Positions 40,049-49,033 of a DNA stretch of 64,000 bases are shown in pieces. The notes beneath the pieces are model-generated. The model saw only the letters and a list, made by a program, of their open reading frames with translations, was not told the DNA's origin and did not search any database. A program made the translations under genes and the position numbers. Source of the stretch: UBA11090 sp035560555 (GTDB taxonomy: Bacteria; Spirochaetota; Spirochaetia; Treponematales; Rectinemataceae); contig DATMZF010000029.1 of the NCBI GenBank assembly GCA_035560555.1, forward strand, positions 53,302 through 117,301, written 5' to 3'. Each line of letters opens with the position of its first letter. The first letter of the stretch is position 1.

Positions 40049-42118
40049 TCAGCGGCTATTCGCGAAGTACACCGCCCCGATAGCCTGGGCGAACTGTGCG
40101 ACGGTGAGTTCGGGATGGCGCTCTAGCTCCTTCATCAGCGGGGTATTGGCCATGCCTGTCCCCGCCACGATCAGCGAAATATCTGGGATGATACCGCGCC
40201 CGCCCTCCGCCATCAGATCGAAACAGGTCCGGTTCTTGACGAGCCGGCCGAAAAGGAACCGCTTATCGGTTCCCGGATCGAGGACGCGCTTGGTCTCGAG
40301 CAGCGTCACCGCCAGGAATTCCCCTATCTCGCGCCATATCTTGCGGTTTGTTTCATCCTTTTCGCGATCGGGCAGCTTCATCATATGCTCGAGGAAGGGT
40401 TTGCGCTGATCGACGGGGTCGGTGGGAACGTACCAGCCCATGGAATCGCCGGTGGCGCCGTCAACAGCCTCGCCAGAGGCGCCGCCAGGGACGCGGCCGG
40501 ACGCGGCGCCGCCGGTAGCGCGGCGCACGATATATCCCTTGGCTTGCAGCTCGCGGAAGAGGTCGGGGCGCTCGGCCGGGAAGTATTTCATGGCGAGCCG
40601 GAACACGCCCGACTGGCTGCAGTACTTCTGCAGGGTGCCGGGCAGGCCGGTGTTGAAATTATTGACGCTCCGCAGATCGTCGGGCTCGTGCGCCCGCTCG
40701 GGCCAGCTCCCGAGATCGATGATGAAGTTGTAAACCTCCAGCGGGATATCAGGAATGGATCCGGTCTCGGTCACCCAGCCTGTGCCGAGTTCGGTGCCGA
40801 GCGTGTGGGCGAACACCCCGTTGGCCACTTCGTCGGCCTTGGGCGATGCGTCGGCATTCCCCGAAGCCGTGGTTTCGGGGAATGCCGCGATTTCGACCGC
40901 CGCGGCGAAGGACGCCATCGGCCCGTCGTTGATGATCCGCACCGTCCCCTCGGGCTTCACCGAGGCCTTAAGTCGCGCATCTAGTTCGGTGAGTTCGGCG
41001 AAGTCCGATTCGTAGTCCAGGTCGGGATTGTTGCGGATCCCCCTGGTCTTGTACACCTCGCCGCCGACGATTTTGTTCCGGACGACGACGTCGGGGAAGC
41101 AGAGCCCGATTCCGTCGAAAAGCGAGCGCGAATCGAGTCTCCCGCCCTCGCCGAAGCCGCCCGGCCTCTCGCCGGACTCCTCGCCGGATCCCTCCGCCTC
41201 GAGGGTGTCCAGAATCCGCGTCATCGTTTCATCGCTCGCTTTCTTGTCCATGGCGGCGGCGATCCGGTCGAGCAGTTCCTTCCGCCGCCCGGCCGTCACG
41301 GGCGCTCGATGGATCCACAGTCGATCCCGCAACAGCCGAATGAGGAGGAGGATCGGATCGACCAGCTGGCGGGAACGGAGGAAGCTCGCCGGGAACCAGT
41401 CGTATTCCTTGTAGTCGATGACTTTGCCGTCGTCCACCAGCACGGCCTTGATGTCGGTTCCCCCGATGTCCATGCCGCAGAAGGCTTTGCCCTCGAGGCC
41501 GACGGTGCAGCGCCTGAAAGCTGACAGGCTGTCGCCGCTTTCGCGCGAATCCGCGGCGCCGAGCCGCGTCGGCGGCGCCGCCAGTGGCGCCGGCAGCGTC
41601 TGTGGCCTCGCCGCAGACGCTGCCGGCGCATCCGCCGCCCGCGGCGGCTCGATGGCTGGCAGCAGCGACAGCGGACGTAGGTCGAAGCGAAAGGCGGGCT
41701 CGCCCGGATGGACCGCCGTCATCATCCGGTCCAGCACGTTGACGGCGCGGCCATAGCCGCTCCTCTGGCCGCGGGGCTCATCCACGCAGAATGCCGCGTT
41801 CAGATTCTTGGCTAGATCGACGAGTTCGCCGGCGGCCGGGTCCACGAAAACGGTCATGGAACGGGCGCCCAAGCCCGACAGGATGTTGTAGATTTCGGCA
41901 TGGATATATTCCCGGACGAAGATCTTTTCCTGGCCGGAACAGCGCTCAAGCTTGGGCAGCTTGAGCTCCCACGCTTTTTCGCCGTCGGAATCGAGGAGTC
42001 GGATGAAAAGAACCATCCGGTCGCTCTGTTCCGTGGGCAGCGAGGCAAAACACGAATGCGCGCGGCTGATATACACGGGCTTTCCGGCCACGGCATCGGC
42101 TATCATCCGCCGAAGCAT
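40049..42118 (-). CDS. Large kinase-fold (ROK/BadF-like) protein of the GRE1 operon
   Basis: A 689-residue protein. Residues 1-150 form an unrecognised N-terminal domain, followed by an Ala/Pro-rich linker (about 165-220). From about 230 an actin/hexokinase-type phosphate loop FCGMDIGGTDIKAVLVDDGK appears, and TLGTELGTGWV near 455 is the matching second phosphate loop, so ATP-dependent phosphorylation of a sugar or polyol is likely. Three low-complexity inserts interrupt the kinase domain (SGEESGERPGGFGEGG, TASGNADASPKADE and TGGAASGRVPGGASGE). AAAGGAGAGG supports the ATG at 42118. It lies between the GRE1 activase and the AroE-like gene. Confidence 0.75.
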   Translation of the reverse strand: MLRRMIADAVAGKPVYISRAHSCFASLPTEQSDRMVLFIRLLDSDGEKAWELKLPKLERCSGQEKIFVREYIHAEIYNILSGLGARSMTVFVDPAAGELVDLAKNLNAAFCVDEPRGQRSGYGRAVNVLDRMMTAVHPGEPAFRFDLRPLSLLPAIEPPRAADAPAASAARPQTLPAPLAAPPTRLGAADSRESGDSLSAFRRCTVGLEGKAFCGMDIGGTDIKAVLVDDGKVIDYKEYDWFPASFLRSRQLVDPILLLIRLLRDRLWIHRAPVTAGRRKELLDRIAAAMDKKASDETMTRILDTLEAEGSGEESGERPGGFGEGGRLDSRSLFDGIGLCFPDVVVRNKIVGGEVYKTRGIRNNPDLDYESDFAELTELDARLKASVKPEGTVRIINDGPMASFAAAVEIAAFPETTASGNADASPKADEVANGVFAHTLGTELGTGWVTETGSIPDIPLEVYNFIIDLGSWPERAHEPDDLRSVNNFNTGLPGTLQKYCSQSGVFRLAMKYFPAERPDLFRELQAKGYIVRRATGGAASGRVPGGASGEAVDGATGDSMGWYVPTDPVDQRKPFLEHMMKLPDREKDETNRKIWREIGEFLAVTLLETKRVLDPGTDKRFLFGRLVKNRTCFDLMAEGGRGIIPDISLIVAGTGMANTPLMKELERHPELTVAQFAQAIGAVYFANSR
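40852..40887. repeat. Perfect 14-bp inverted repeat inside the kinase-fold gene
   Basis: Arms 40852-40865 and 40874-40887 (CGGCATTCCCCGAA and its complement) with an 8-nt centre. It lies in the DNA that encodes a low-complexity insert. Confidence 0.85.
41587..41629. repeat. Perfect 16-bp inverted repeat inside the kinase-fold gene
   Basis: Arms 41587-41602 and 41614-41629 (core CCGGCAGCGTCTG) with an 11-nt centre. It falls in the Ala/Pro-rich linker region. Confidence 0.85.
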
Positions 42119-42146
42119 ATTCCTCTCCTTTCCGGCATCCTTGCGC

Positions 42147-43067
42147 TCATAGCGTATGTTCGCGGACAACCGCCAATCCTTCGGTTTCGATGATTCCCCA
42201 GAACTCTTCGAGTTCTGGGACGCCCAGCGGCGCCATATTCCGGAAGAAGCTCTGGTCCCGGTTCATGAGCAGATACTTGCTCTCCGCCAGGGGGTTGAAG
42301 TTGATGAGTTCGACCCGCCCGCCGGGATTGCACTCGCGCACGAACTGGGCGATCGCGCTGATGTTCTCGGGCAGGGCCGTCACCCGCGGGATCAGGGGTA
42401 TCCTCGTCAGCAGATCCCGCCCGAGGCCAGCGAGCCGCGCGTAGTTTTGCCGTATGAGCTCATTCCCCTGGCCCGTATACTTCTGATGCTGCCGGGCATC
42501 GGCGAGCTTCAGGTCGACGATGAAGAGGTCCGTGACGGGGAGGAAGGTTTCCACGATGTTCCAAGGTCCCTGGAGGCAGGTCTCGATCGCCGTATGCAGG
42601 CCCGCGGTCTTGCAGCGCCGCATGATTTCCACGGCGAACTGGTGCTGGACGAGGGGATCTCCCCCGGAAATAGTGATGCCCCCGCCCGATTGCCGGTAGA
42701 ATTGCTCATCGCGCAGCAGCGTAGCCACGACCTCGTCGCTTGAAAGACGCTGGCCGTCGAATGAGAGCGCCGTCGTCGGGCAGGCCTGAACGCAGAGACC
42801 GCATTTCACGCAGCGCTGGCGGTTGACCCGGATGAAAGCCTCGCCCTCTTCGTCGGCCCGCAGGGCATCCGCCGGGCAGGCGCCAAGGCAGGCGCGGCAG
42901 CGGATGCACTGGCGCGGGAAATACCAGAGGTCGACGCTGTTTTCCTCGCCCTCGGGATTGTGGCACCAGGCGCAGCGCAGTGCGCAGCCCTTCAGAAAGA
43001 CCGTGGAGCGTATGCCGGGGCCGTCGTGGATCGTGAAGCGCTTGATGTCGATGATATTCCCGTCCAT
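42147..43067 (-). CDS. Glycyl radical enzyme activase 1 (radical SAM)
   Basis: A 306-residue pyruvate-formate-lyase-activating-type enzyme. It starts IDIKRFTIHDGPGIRSTVF with CALRCAWC giving the CX3CX2C SAM cluster (residues about 27-34). Two further [4Fe-4S] motifs follow, CIRCRACLGAC and CVKCGLCVQAC, then SGGDPLVQHQF. It abstracts hydrogen from a glycine in GRE1 to form the radical. Its ATG overlaps the GRE1 stop (TGATG), the common coupling for such pairs; the frame extends upstream as a shadow of GRE1. Confidence 0.93.
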   Translation of the reverse strand: MDGNIIDIKRFTIHDGPGIRSTVFLKGCALRCAWCHNPEGEENSVDLWYFPRQCIRCRACLGACPADALRADEEGEAFIRVNRQRCVKCGLCVQACPTTALSFDGQRLSSDEVVATLLRDEQFYRQSGGGITISGGDPLVQHQFAVEIMRRCKTAGLHTAIETCLQGPWNIVETFLPVTDLFIVDLKLADARQHQKYTGQGNELIRQNYARLAGLGRDLLTRIPLIPRVTALPENISAIAQFVRECNPGGRVELINFNPLAESKYLLMNRDQSFFRNMAPLGVPELEEFWGIIETEGLAVVREHTL

Positions 43068-45460
43068 CAGATGTCCCCGTAACTCGTCCGCGCGATGATC
43101 TCGTCCTGGAGGTCGTTGGCCAGCTCGACGAAATAGGCCGTGTAGCCGGCCACCCGCACCGTGAGGCTTCGCCACTCTTCGGGATGGGCCTTGGCCGCGA
43201 GGAGATCTTCCTTGCGCACCACGTTGAACTGGACATGGTTGATGTGGAGCTGGACGAAAGTCCGCAGCAGGCTCGCGAACTTGGCGATGCCCTCCTCGGT
43301 GCGGAAAAATTCCGGAAGGAACTTCATGTTGAGCAGGGTGCCGTTGCTGCCGTCCGCGGCGTCGATCCGGGAAACGGAGCGCAGGAGGGCTGTCGGACCG
43401 GCGCGGTCGCGGCCGTACATCGCCGACATGCCGCCGTCGGCCAGGGGATCCTTGGCCTTGCGGCCGTCGAGTGAGGCGCCCACGTTCTGTCCCATGGGGA
43501 CATGGGCGGAGACGGTGTAGAGCCCCGAATGGTAGATGCCGCCGCGCGCGTTGGTGTAGGCGCCAAGCTTCTTGGCGAAGTAGTCCACCCACTTCGCCGC
43601 GATGGCGTCGACCCACTCGATGTCGTTGCCGTATTTCGGGACCTTGTTGATGACACGCTGGCGCAGGGCCTCGGCGCCCTCGTAGTCCTTCCTGATCGCG
43701 GCGAGCAGGTCTTCCGCCCTCAAGCTTTTGTCCTCGTACACGCATTTCTTCGCCACGGCCAGGCAGTCCGCGACGTTCGCCGCCTGTATTGCCTGGATGC
43801 CCGACAGATTGTACCGCGCCCCGCCCGCGGTGACGTCGAGGGCTTTTTCGGCGCAGCCGTCGATCACCGAGGAGAGGAAGGGCGAAGGCAGAAGCTCGGC
43901 GTGGAGACGGTCCACGAAATCGCAGGCCTTTATCATGCGCTCCACGAAGTGGTCCATCTGGCGACGGAAGGCGTCTTCTAGCTGTTCGTAGGTCTCGTAG
44001 CCGTCAAAGGAGCCCAGGTCGAGACCCATTTTCTTCCCCGAGAGGAGGCAGGTCCCGTTGTTGAGGGTCAGCTCCAGCGCCTTGACCATGTTGAACATGG
44101 CAGCGTCGCTCCAGCCGAGGTTGTTGCCCTGCGTGGTCAGCTCCACGCAGCCGACGATCGCGTAGTTCATGGCGTCGGCATGGGAGATGCCCCGCGCCTC
44201 GAGCGCCGGGATGATGCTCTCGTCGTTGAAAATCTGCGGCATGCCCGAGCCGAGGCCGATGACCCTGGCGCATTCCCTGACGAATTCCTCTGAAGACTGG
44301 CCGGAAAGTCGGGCTGAAAGGTTGGGCTGCGGAAGGCCGATCTGCTCCTGAGCCTTCAGGAAGAGGTAGCTGAGCTCGTTCGATGCATCCTTGCCCTCGC
44401 GGGTCAGGCCGCCGATGGCGAGGTTGAATCCGATGGGGAAGCCGGCGAAGTATCGGGCGCTGCTTGAGCTGCGAAGGTAGACGATCTGGTTGAACTTGAG
44501 CCAGAGCGCCTCGACGATCTCCAGCGCCCCGGACCGATCGAGGATGCCGGCCCTTCTGTCCCTTTCATAATAGGGAAGCAGGTACTGGTCCGCCCTGCCG
44601 GGCGAGAACGAGGAGGCGTTCGATTCCAGCTGGAGAAGGGCGAAGAGGAACCACATCGACTGGATCGCGTCGTGGAAAGAGACGGCCGGCTCTTCCGCCA
44701 GCCTGGCGCAGCGGTCGGCCACCGCCATCAGGTTCTCCCGCTCATCGGCCGACTCCGCGCTGTCGGCCATTTCGGAGGCCAGGCTCGCGTAACGGCGCAT
44801 GAAGTCCATGGCTCCTTCGAGCACGATGATGACGCCACGGTAGAACGCCGCGGCGTCCGGAGCCGCGTTCGCCATGCGCGACAGCATGTCGTCGCGGATA
44901 CCCTTGGGGCCAAGCGCCAGCCAGCGGCTCACGTCGGGGCAGATGTGGCCCTGAGCGTGATCGGTCTGGTTGATCTTGACGACCTTGCCGATGGCGGCGA
45001 TCTCGTCGCCGATCGCCTCCCTCACCTTGTCCTCGAGCGACTTTCCCTTCCAGAAGGGCAGGATGTCCTGGCGGAATTCGGCGATATCCTCCGGCCGCAC
45101 GTTGAACTTGTCCTGGGGCCGGTTGGGCAGGTTCTCGATCTCGTCGTCGACCCAGGAGATGCCCGCGTCGGGCGAAACCACGCCCGCCCTGACGCCCGCC
45201 GTCCGGTTGCCGACTACCAGTTCGAGGGGATCGATCCGGATCCTGATGGTTCGCATGACCTCGGCCAGGGATTCAGCCCGCTGGATGTTGCGCGGCTTGT
45301 CGGGGTTTTCGCGATAGTATTCCGTGACGATCTTCGCCTGTTCCACCGACAGATAGCGCGGCTCATCGAGCATGCGCCGCTTGAGCGCCATGATCCTCTG
45401 GCTGCTTTTCAGCGCGCGGATCTGTTGAGGCGTCGCGGTCTCCATGGCGCCTGGGATCAT
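43067..45460 (-). CDS. Glycyl radical enzyme 1 (dehydratase-type)
   Basis: A 797-residue PFL-like enzyme. The glycyl radical site is RVAGYTAYF (about residue 771) and the active Cys is in IVGCVE (about 437). The CxE pair is the dehydratase-type hallmark, and an Asp lies 14 residues after the Cys (GWSD), as in glycerol dehydratase. HAQGHICPD near residue 175 matches the His region. It probably removes a group from a diol or polyol. It starts with GGAGGGAG before the ATG at 45460, whose ATGA overlaps the upstream permease stop. No microcompartment genes are nearby. Confidence 0.9.
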   Translation of the reverse strand: MIPGAMETATPQQIRALKSSQRIMALKRRMLDEPRYLSVEQAKIVTEYYRENPDKPRNIQRAESLAEVMRTIRIRIDPLELVVGNRTAGVRAGVVSPDAGISWVDDEIENLPNRPQDKFNVRPEDIAEFRQDILPFWKGKSLEDKVREAIGDEIAAIGKVVKINQTDHAQGHICPDVSRWLALGPKGIRDDMLSRMANAAPDAAAFYRGVIIVLEGAMDFMRRYASLASEMADSAESADERENLMAVADRCARLAEEPAVSFHDAIQSMWFLFALLQLESNASSFSPGRADQYLLPYYERDRRAGILDRSGALEIVEALWLKFNQIVYLRSSSSARYFAGFPIGFNLAIGGLTREGKDASNELSYLFLKAQEQIGLPQPNLSARLSGQSSEEFVRECARVIGLGSGMPQIFNDESIIPALEARGISHADAMNYAIVGCVELTTQGNNLGWSDAAMFNMVKALELTLNNGTCLLSGKKMGLDLGSFDGYETYEQLEDAFRRQMDHFVERMIKACDFVDRLHAELLPSPFLSSVIDGCAEKALDVTAGGARYNLSGIQAIQAANVADCLAVAKKCVYEDKSLRAEDLLAAIRKDYEGAEALRQRVINKVPKYGNDIEWVDAIAAKWVDYFAKKLGAYTNARGGIYHSGLYTVSAHVPMGQNVGASLDGRKAKDPLADGGMSAMYGRDRAGPTALLRSVSRIDAADGSNGTLLNMKFLPEFFRTEEGIAKFASLLRTFVQLHINHVQFNVVRKEDLLAAKAHPEEWRSLTVRVAGYTAYFVELANDLQDEIIARTSYGDI

Positions 45461-46419
45461 ACGAACTCCCTCCTGCGCTTGTTGCCGAAACAATCCAGCC
45501 AGATGATGGCCACGATGACAGCGCCCTTGAGCAGAACCTGATAATAGGAGGTGATGTTCAGCATGTTCATGACGTTGTCCAGCAAACCGAACACCAACAG
45601 CCCCAGCGCCGATTGGGGGATGCCGCCGATGCCGCCCGCGAAGGAGGTGCCGCCGACGACGACGCCGCAGTTGACGACCAGGGCCGTCGTCTCGCCGTAG
45701 ACCGGGGAGCCGGTATTCAGCTTGGAGGACAGCAGCACCCCGCCCAGGGCGGCGGCGATTCCGCAGATCACGAAGCCTATCCATTTCGTACGGATGACAT
45801 CGATGCCCGAATACATGGAGACGTCGTAGTCGCCGCCGATCGCGTAGAGGTTGCGGCCGAACTGCGTATACCGCATGAGCCAATAGCAGATCGCGAAACA
45901 GACCAGCATGATCAGTACGAGGTTCGGTATTCCATAGAAATCGCCGTTGCCGATCATCATGAAATCGGGATTCTTGGCGGGTATCGGATGCGCGTCGGTG
46001 AGCTGCTGGGCCACGCCCGTCAGCAGCAAGCCGATGCCCAGGGTGATGATGAAGGGTTCCGTCTTCTGTTTGACGACGAGGAATCCGTTGATGAACCCCA
46101 CGACGGCGCCGAAGAGGACGGCGATCAGAATGGCGAGCCACATGGGCATGACATCGAGCATTTTTATGGCGAGGATGCCGGAAACGACCATGGTGCCGCC
46201 TATCGAAAGGTCGCAGCCGCCCGAAATGACCGTGAAGGTAACCCCGAAGGCCAGGATGAGGAGGATGGAGGTCGAATTGAGCATATCCAGGAGATTGTAG
46301 GCCGTGTAGAAGTTGGACTTTGAGAAGAGCATGCCGGCCAGCATCACCAGGATGGCGATGAACGCCTTCTGCTTCGTCATCATCTTATAGAGCTTCGTTC
46401 CGATTCCTGATTTTTTCAT
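45457..46419 (-). CDS. Ribose-type ABC transporter permease (RbsC-like), second copy
   Basis: A 320-residue permease with 8-10 helices. Marks of the family are LLILAFGVTFTVISGGCDLSIGGTM near residue 55 (the GGxDLS motif), GFINGFLVVKQKTEPFIITLG, and VVVGGTSFAGGIGGIPQSALG. It begins at the ATG at 46419 (AGGAGAAG ahead); the frame continues further upstream as a shadow of the first permease. Its stop overlaps the GRE1 start, which ties transporter and enzyme translation together. Confidence 0.92.
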   Translation of the reverse strand: MKKSGIGTKLYKMMTKQKAFIAILVMLAGMLFSKSNFYTAYNLLDMLNSTSILLILAFGVTFTVISGGCDLSIGGTMVVSGILAIKMLDVMPMWLAILIAVLFGAVVGFINGFLVVKQKTEPFIITLGIGLLLTGVAQQLTDAHPIPAKNPDFMMIGNGDFYGIPNLVLIMLVCFAICYWLMRYTQFGRNLYAIGGDYDVSMYSGIDVIRTKWIGFVICGIAAALGGVLLSSKLNTGSPVYGETTALVVNCGVVVGGTSFAGGIGGIPQSALGLLVFGLLDNVMNMLNITSYYQVLLKGAVIVAIIWLDCFGNKRRREFV

Positions 46420-46430
46420 GTCAGCTTCTC

Positions 46431-47405
46431 CTACGCTTGCTTGCGGTTGTCGAGCCAGATGGCGAAAACCAGGATCGCTCCCTTGACCGCGTACTGCATG
46501 TACGAAGAGACGCCCAGGAGGTCCAGACAGTTGGACATGAGGATGACCAGGAAGACGCCCATCACCGTGCGCAGGACGCTGCCCTTCCCGCCCTTCAGGG
46601 TCGTGCCTCCCACGACGACGGAGAGGATCGCGTTCGTCTCGTAGCCTGCGCCGATCACGGGCGCGGCCGTCGTTATGCGGGAAAAGAGCACGATGGCACC
46701 CACGCCAGCCATGAAGCCGCAGATGGTGTAGATCACGACGATGGAGCGCGAGACCAGCACGCCGGCGAGGCGGGCCGCGGTTTTGTTGCCGCCCGTCAGG
46801 CACATGGAGCGGCCTTCGGAGGTCTTGTCCTGGAAGATCCAGAGCAGGGCGAGGAGAACGAGGAATATCACGAAGGATATGGACAGGAATCCCAGACTCC
46901 CTCCGCCGATCGCCTCGAAGATCGACTTGCTCTTCGATATGTCCCAAAAATGCATGGTGGAGCCGTGGCTGTAGAGCAGGGCGATCGCCGAATAGACCGT
47001 GCTCATGCCGAAGGTGATGAAGAGGGCTTCGGCCTGGGTCAGGGCCCCAGAGCTTAAGATCAGGGCGCTGTTCAGCGCGCCGCAGACCGCCCCGATCGCC
47101 AGTCCGATCAGCAGGGCCGGCACCTGACCCAGGGGCTGGATGAGGGAAATGGTCACCACCGCCACCAGGTTGATCGTTCCGGCCACCGACAGGTCGATAA
47201 AACCGCCGATGATCACGAAGGTCATGCCGAGCGACACCATGATCAGGGGCCCGAACTGGCGCATGATGTTCACTAGGTTCGCGCCGGACATGAATTTGGG
47301 CTCGACGATCGCCGTGATCGCCACGAGGGCGGCTATCATCACCAGGACGAGGTAATCCCTCAGGATGGCGCCGCCGGTTTTTATGACAGTATTTTTCTCC
47401 TGCAT
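46431..47405 (-). CDS. Ribose-type ABC transporter permease (RbsC-like), first copy
   Basis: A 324-residue permease with GMTFVIIGGFIDLSVAGTI near residue 60, GALNSALILSSGALTQAEALFITFG and VVVGGTTLKGGKGS. It differs clearly from the other permease, so the importer uses a heterodimer, as in some galactose or xylose-type systems. It starts 2 nt after the ATPase stop. Confidence 0.92.
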   Translation of the reverse strand: MQEKNTVIKTGGAILRDYLVLVMIAALVAITAIVEPKFMSGANLVNIMRQFGPLIMVSLGMTFVIIGGFIDLSVAGTINLVAVVTISLIQPLGQVPALLIGLAIGAVCGALNSALILSSGALTQAEALFITFGMSTVYSAIALLYSHGSTMHFWDISKSKSIFEAIGGGSLGFLSISFVIFLVLLALLWIFQDKTSEGRSMCLTGGNKTAARLAGVLVSRSIVVIYTICGFMAGVGAIVLFSRITTAAPVIGAGYETNAILSVVVGGTTLKGGKGSVLRTVMGVFLVILMSNCLDLLGVSSYMQYAVKGAILVFAIWLDNRKQA

Positions 47406-47407
47406 GA

Positions 47408-48907
47408 TTATTCACATCCTCCAGGCATCCCCAGCGCGGCGCTCATTATCGCGTCGGCCTTGGTCGTTTGGGGATCGAATTCTCCGGTGATCCGGCCTTC
47501 GAAAATGGTCAGCACGCGGTTGCTCATGTTCAGTACCTCGGGGAGCTCGGAGGAGATGAGGATGATAGCCCCGCCCTGTTCCGCGATATTTTTCATGAGC
47601 ATATAGATTTCGTACTTGGCGCCGACGTCGATTCCCTTCGTGGGCTCGTCCATGATGAAAATGCTGGGGGAAATTTCCAGCCAGCGCCCGACGATGCATT
47701 TCTGCTGGTTCCCGCCCGAAAGGTTGCCGACGGCGACCTTGGTCGAGGGGGTTTTTATGGCGAGGGCTTTGACCTGTCTCGCCCCGATGCCCTTCTCGAG
47801 GGACTTCCGGATAAAGCCGAATTTAGAGAAGTTCGAGATGCTCGCCATGGAAATGTTGGATTCCACGGAAAAGGGCAGCACGAGTCCCTGGAGCTTCCTG
47901 TCCTCCGGAATGAAACCGAAGCCGGCGTCCTTGGCTTCCTTCGGATTCCGGATAGAAACGTGCTTCCCCTCAATAAAAACCTTATGTCCCCTGACCTTGT
48001 CGGCGCCGAAGAGGGCGCGGACAATCTCGGTCCGCCCCGCGCCGACCAATCCCACCAGGCCGAGAATCTCGCCCTTCTTTAGCGTGAAGGAAATGTCGCG
48101 CAGCTTGTGGGTATTGATGGAACGGACCTCCATCAGGGTATTCCCGACGGAACGCGGGCGCTCGGGATACTCGTTCTCGATCGTCCGTCCTATCATCATC
48201 GTGATCAAGTCGTTCCGCGTGAACTCGGCCACCGGCTTCGTGTCGATGACGTGGCCGTCGCGCATGACGCTTACGATGTCGCAGAACTCGAAAATCTCGT
48301 CCAGCTTGTGGCTGATGTAGATGATGGAGATTCCCTGTTCCTTCAGTTGGTGGATAATCTTGACCAGCTCGCACATCTCCTCGCCCGTCAGGCTGCTCGA
48401 GGGCTCGTCCATGATGATGAGCTTGGACTTGAAGGAGAGCGCCTTGGCGATCTCGACCATCTGTTTTTCCGAGACGCTCAACTCGGACACCATGGTGGTC
48501 GTGCCCACCTTGCTTCCGATGCTCTCGAGGAGTTCCCTGGCCTTGGCGTGGGTGCCTCGCATGCCCTTCATTTCCTTGAAGCGGCCGAGGAAGACGTTTT
48601 CCCCCACGCTCATCGTGTTGACGAGGTTGAGTTCCTGATAAATGATGGCGAGCCCGCGTTTCATGGATTCCTGGGGCGTCGTGCGTTCGATGGTCTGGCC
48701 GTCGAAGACGACGTTGCCGGAGTCTTTCTGGTAGACGCCGGACAATATCTTCATCAGGGTAGACTTGCCCGCCCCGTTCTCGCCCACGATGCCGTGCACC
48801 ATGCCCCGCCTGACGTCGATCGAGACTCTGTCCAGCGCCCGTACGCCCGGGAAAGATTTCGAGACATCTTTGATAGATAGAATGACTTCTGACCTTTGGG
48901 TATCCAT
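47408..48907 (-). CDS. Ribose-type ABC transporter ATP-binding protein (RbsA/MglA-like)
   Basis: A 499-residue protein of two fused ATPase domains. The first has Walker A GENGAGKST (about 46), signature LSVSEKQMVEIA and Walker B IIMDEPSSSL. The second has the degenerate Walker A GLVGAGRTE normal in this family, signature LSGGNQQK and FIMDEPTKGIDV. It energises the two permeases. The ATG at 48907 (GAGAGAGG ahead) is preferred over upstream ones. Confidence 0.93.
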   Translation of the reverse strand: MDTQRSEVILSIKDVSKSFPGVRALDRVSIDVRRGMVHGIVGENGAGKSTLMKILSGVYQKDSGNVVFDGQTIERTTPQESMKRGLAIIYQELNLVNTMSVGENVFLGRFKEMKGMRGTHAKARELLESIGSKVGTTTMVSELSVSEKQMVEIAKALSFKSKLIIMDEPSSSLTGEEMCELVKIIHQLKEQGISIIYISHKLDEIFEFCDIVSVMRDGHVIDTKPVAEFTRNDLITMMIGRTIENEYPERPRSVGNTLMEVRSINTHKLRDISFTLKKGEILGLVGLVGAGRTEIVRALFGADKVRGHKVFIEGKHVSIRNPKEAKDAGFGFIPEDRKLQGLVLPFSVESNISMASISNFSKFGFIRKSLEKGIGARQVKALAIKTPSTKVAVGNLSGGNQQKCIVGRWLEISPSIFIMDEPTKGIDVGAKYEIYMLMKNIAEQGGAIILISSELPEVLNMSNRVLTIFEGRITGEFDPQTTKADAIMSAALGMPGGCE

Positions 48908-48940
48908 AGCCTCTCTCTCGATTGGACTTTCAAAAATGAG

Positions 48941-49015
48941 CCCGTCGCGCTCCACGTCGCCGCCACGAAGCGTGGCGATGCCACGAAACCTGGCGATGCC
49001 GCGGAGCGAAACGGG
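48941..49015 (-). promoter_or_regulatory. Stem-loops between binding-protein and ATPase genes
   Basis: An outer stem CGCTCC/GGAGCG (48948-48953, 49003-49008) extended by CCCGT/ACGGG encloses a perfect 7-bp hairpin CGCCACG/CGTGGCG (48961-48967, 48971-48977). It matches the position of stem-loops after the binding-protein genes in the other importers of this window. Confidence 0.6.
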
Positions 49016-49033
49016 TTTTCTCGCGGACCTATC

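Noticed and set aside
45461..46141. N-terminal extension of GRE1
   Set aside because: The residues are a shadow of the permease gene; GGAGGGAG and ATGA coupling define the start at 45460.
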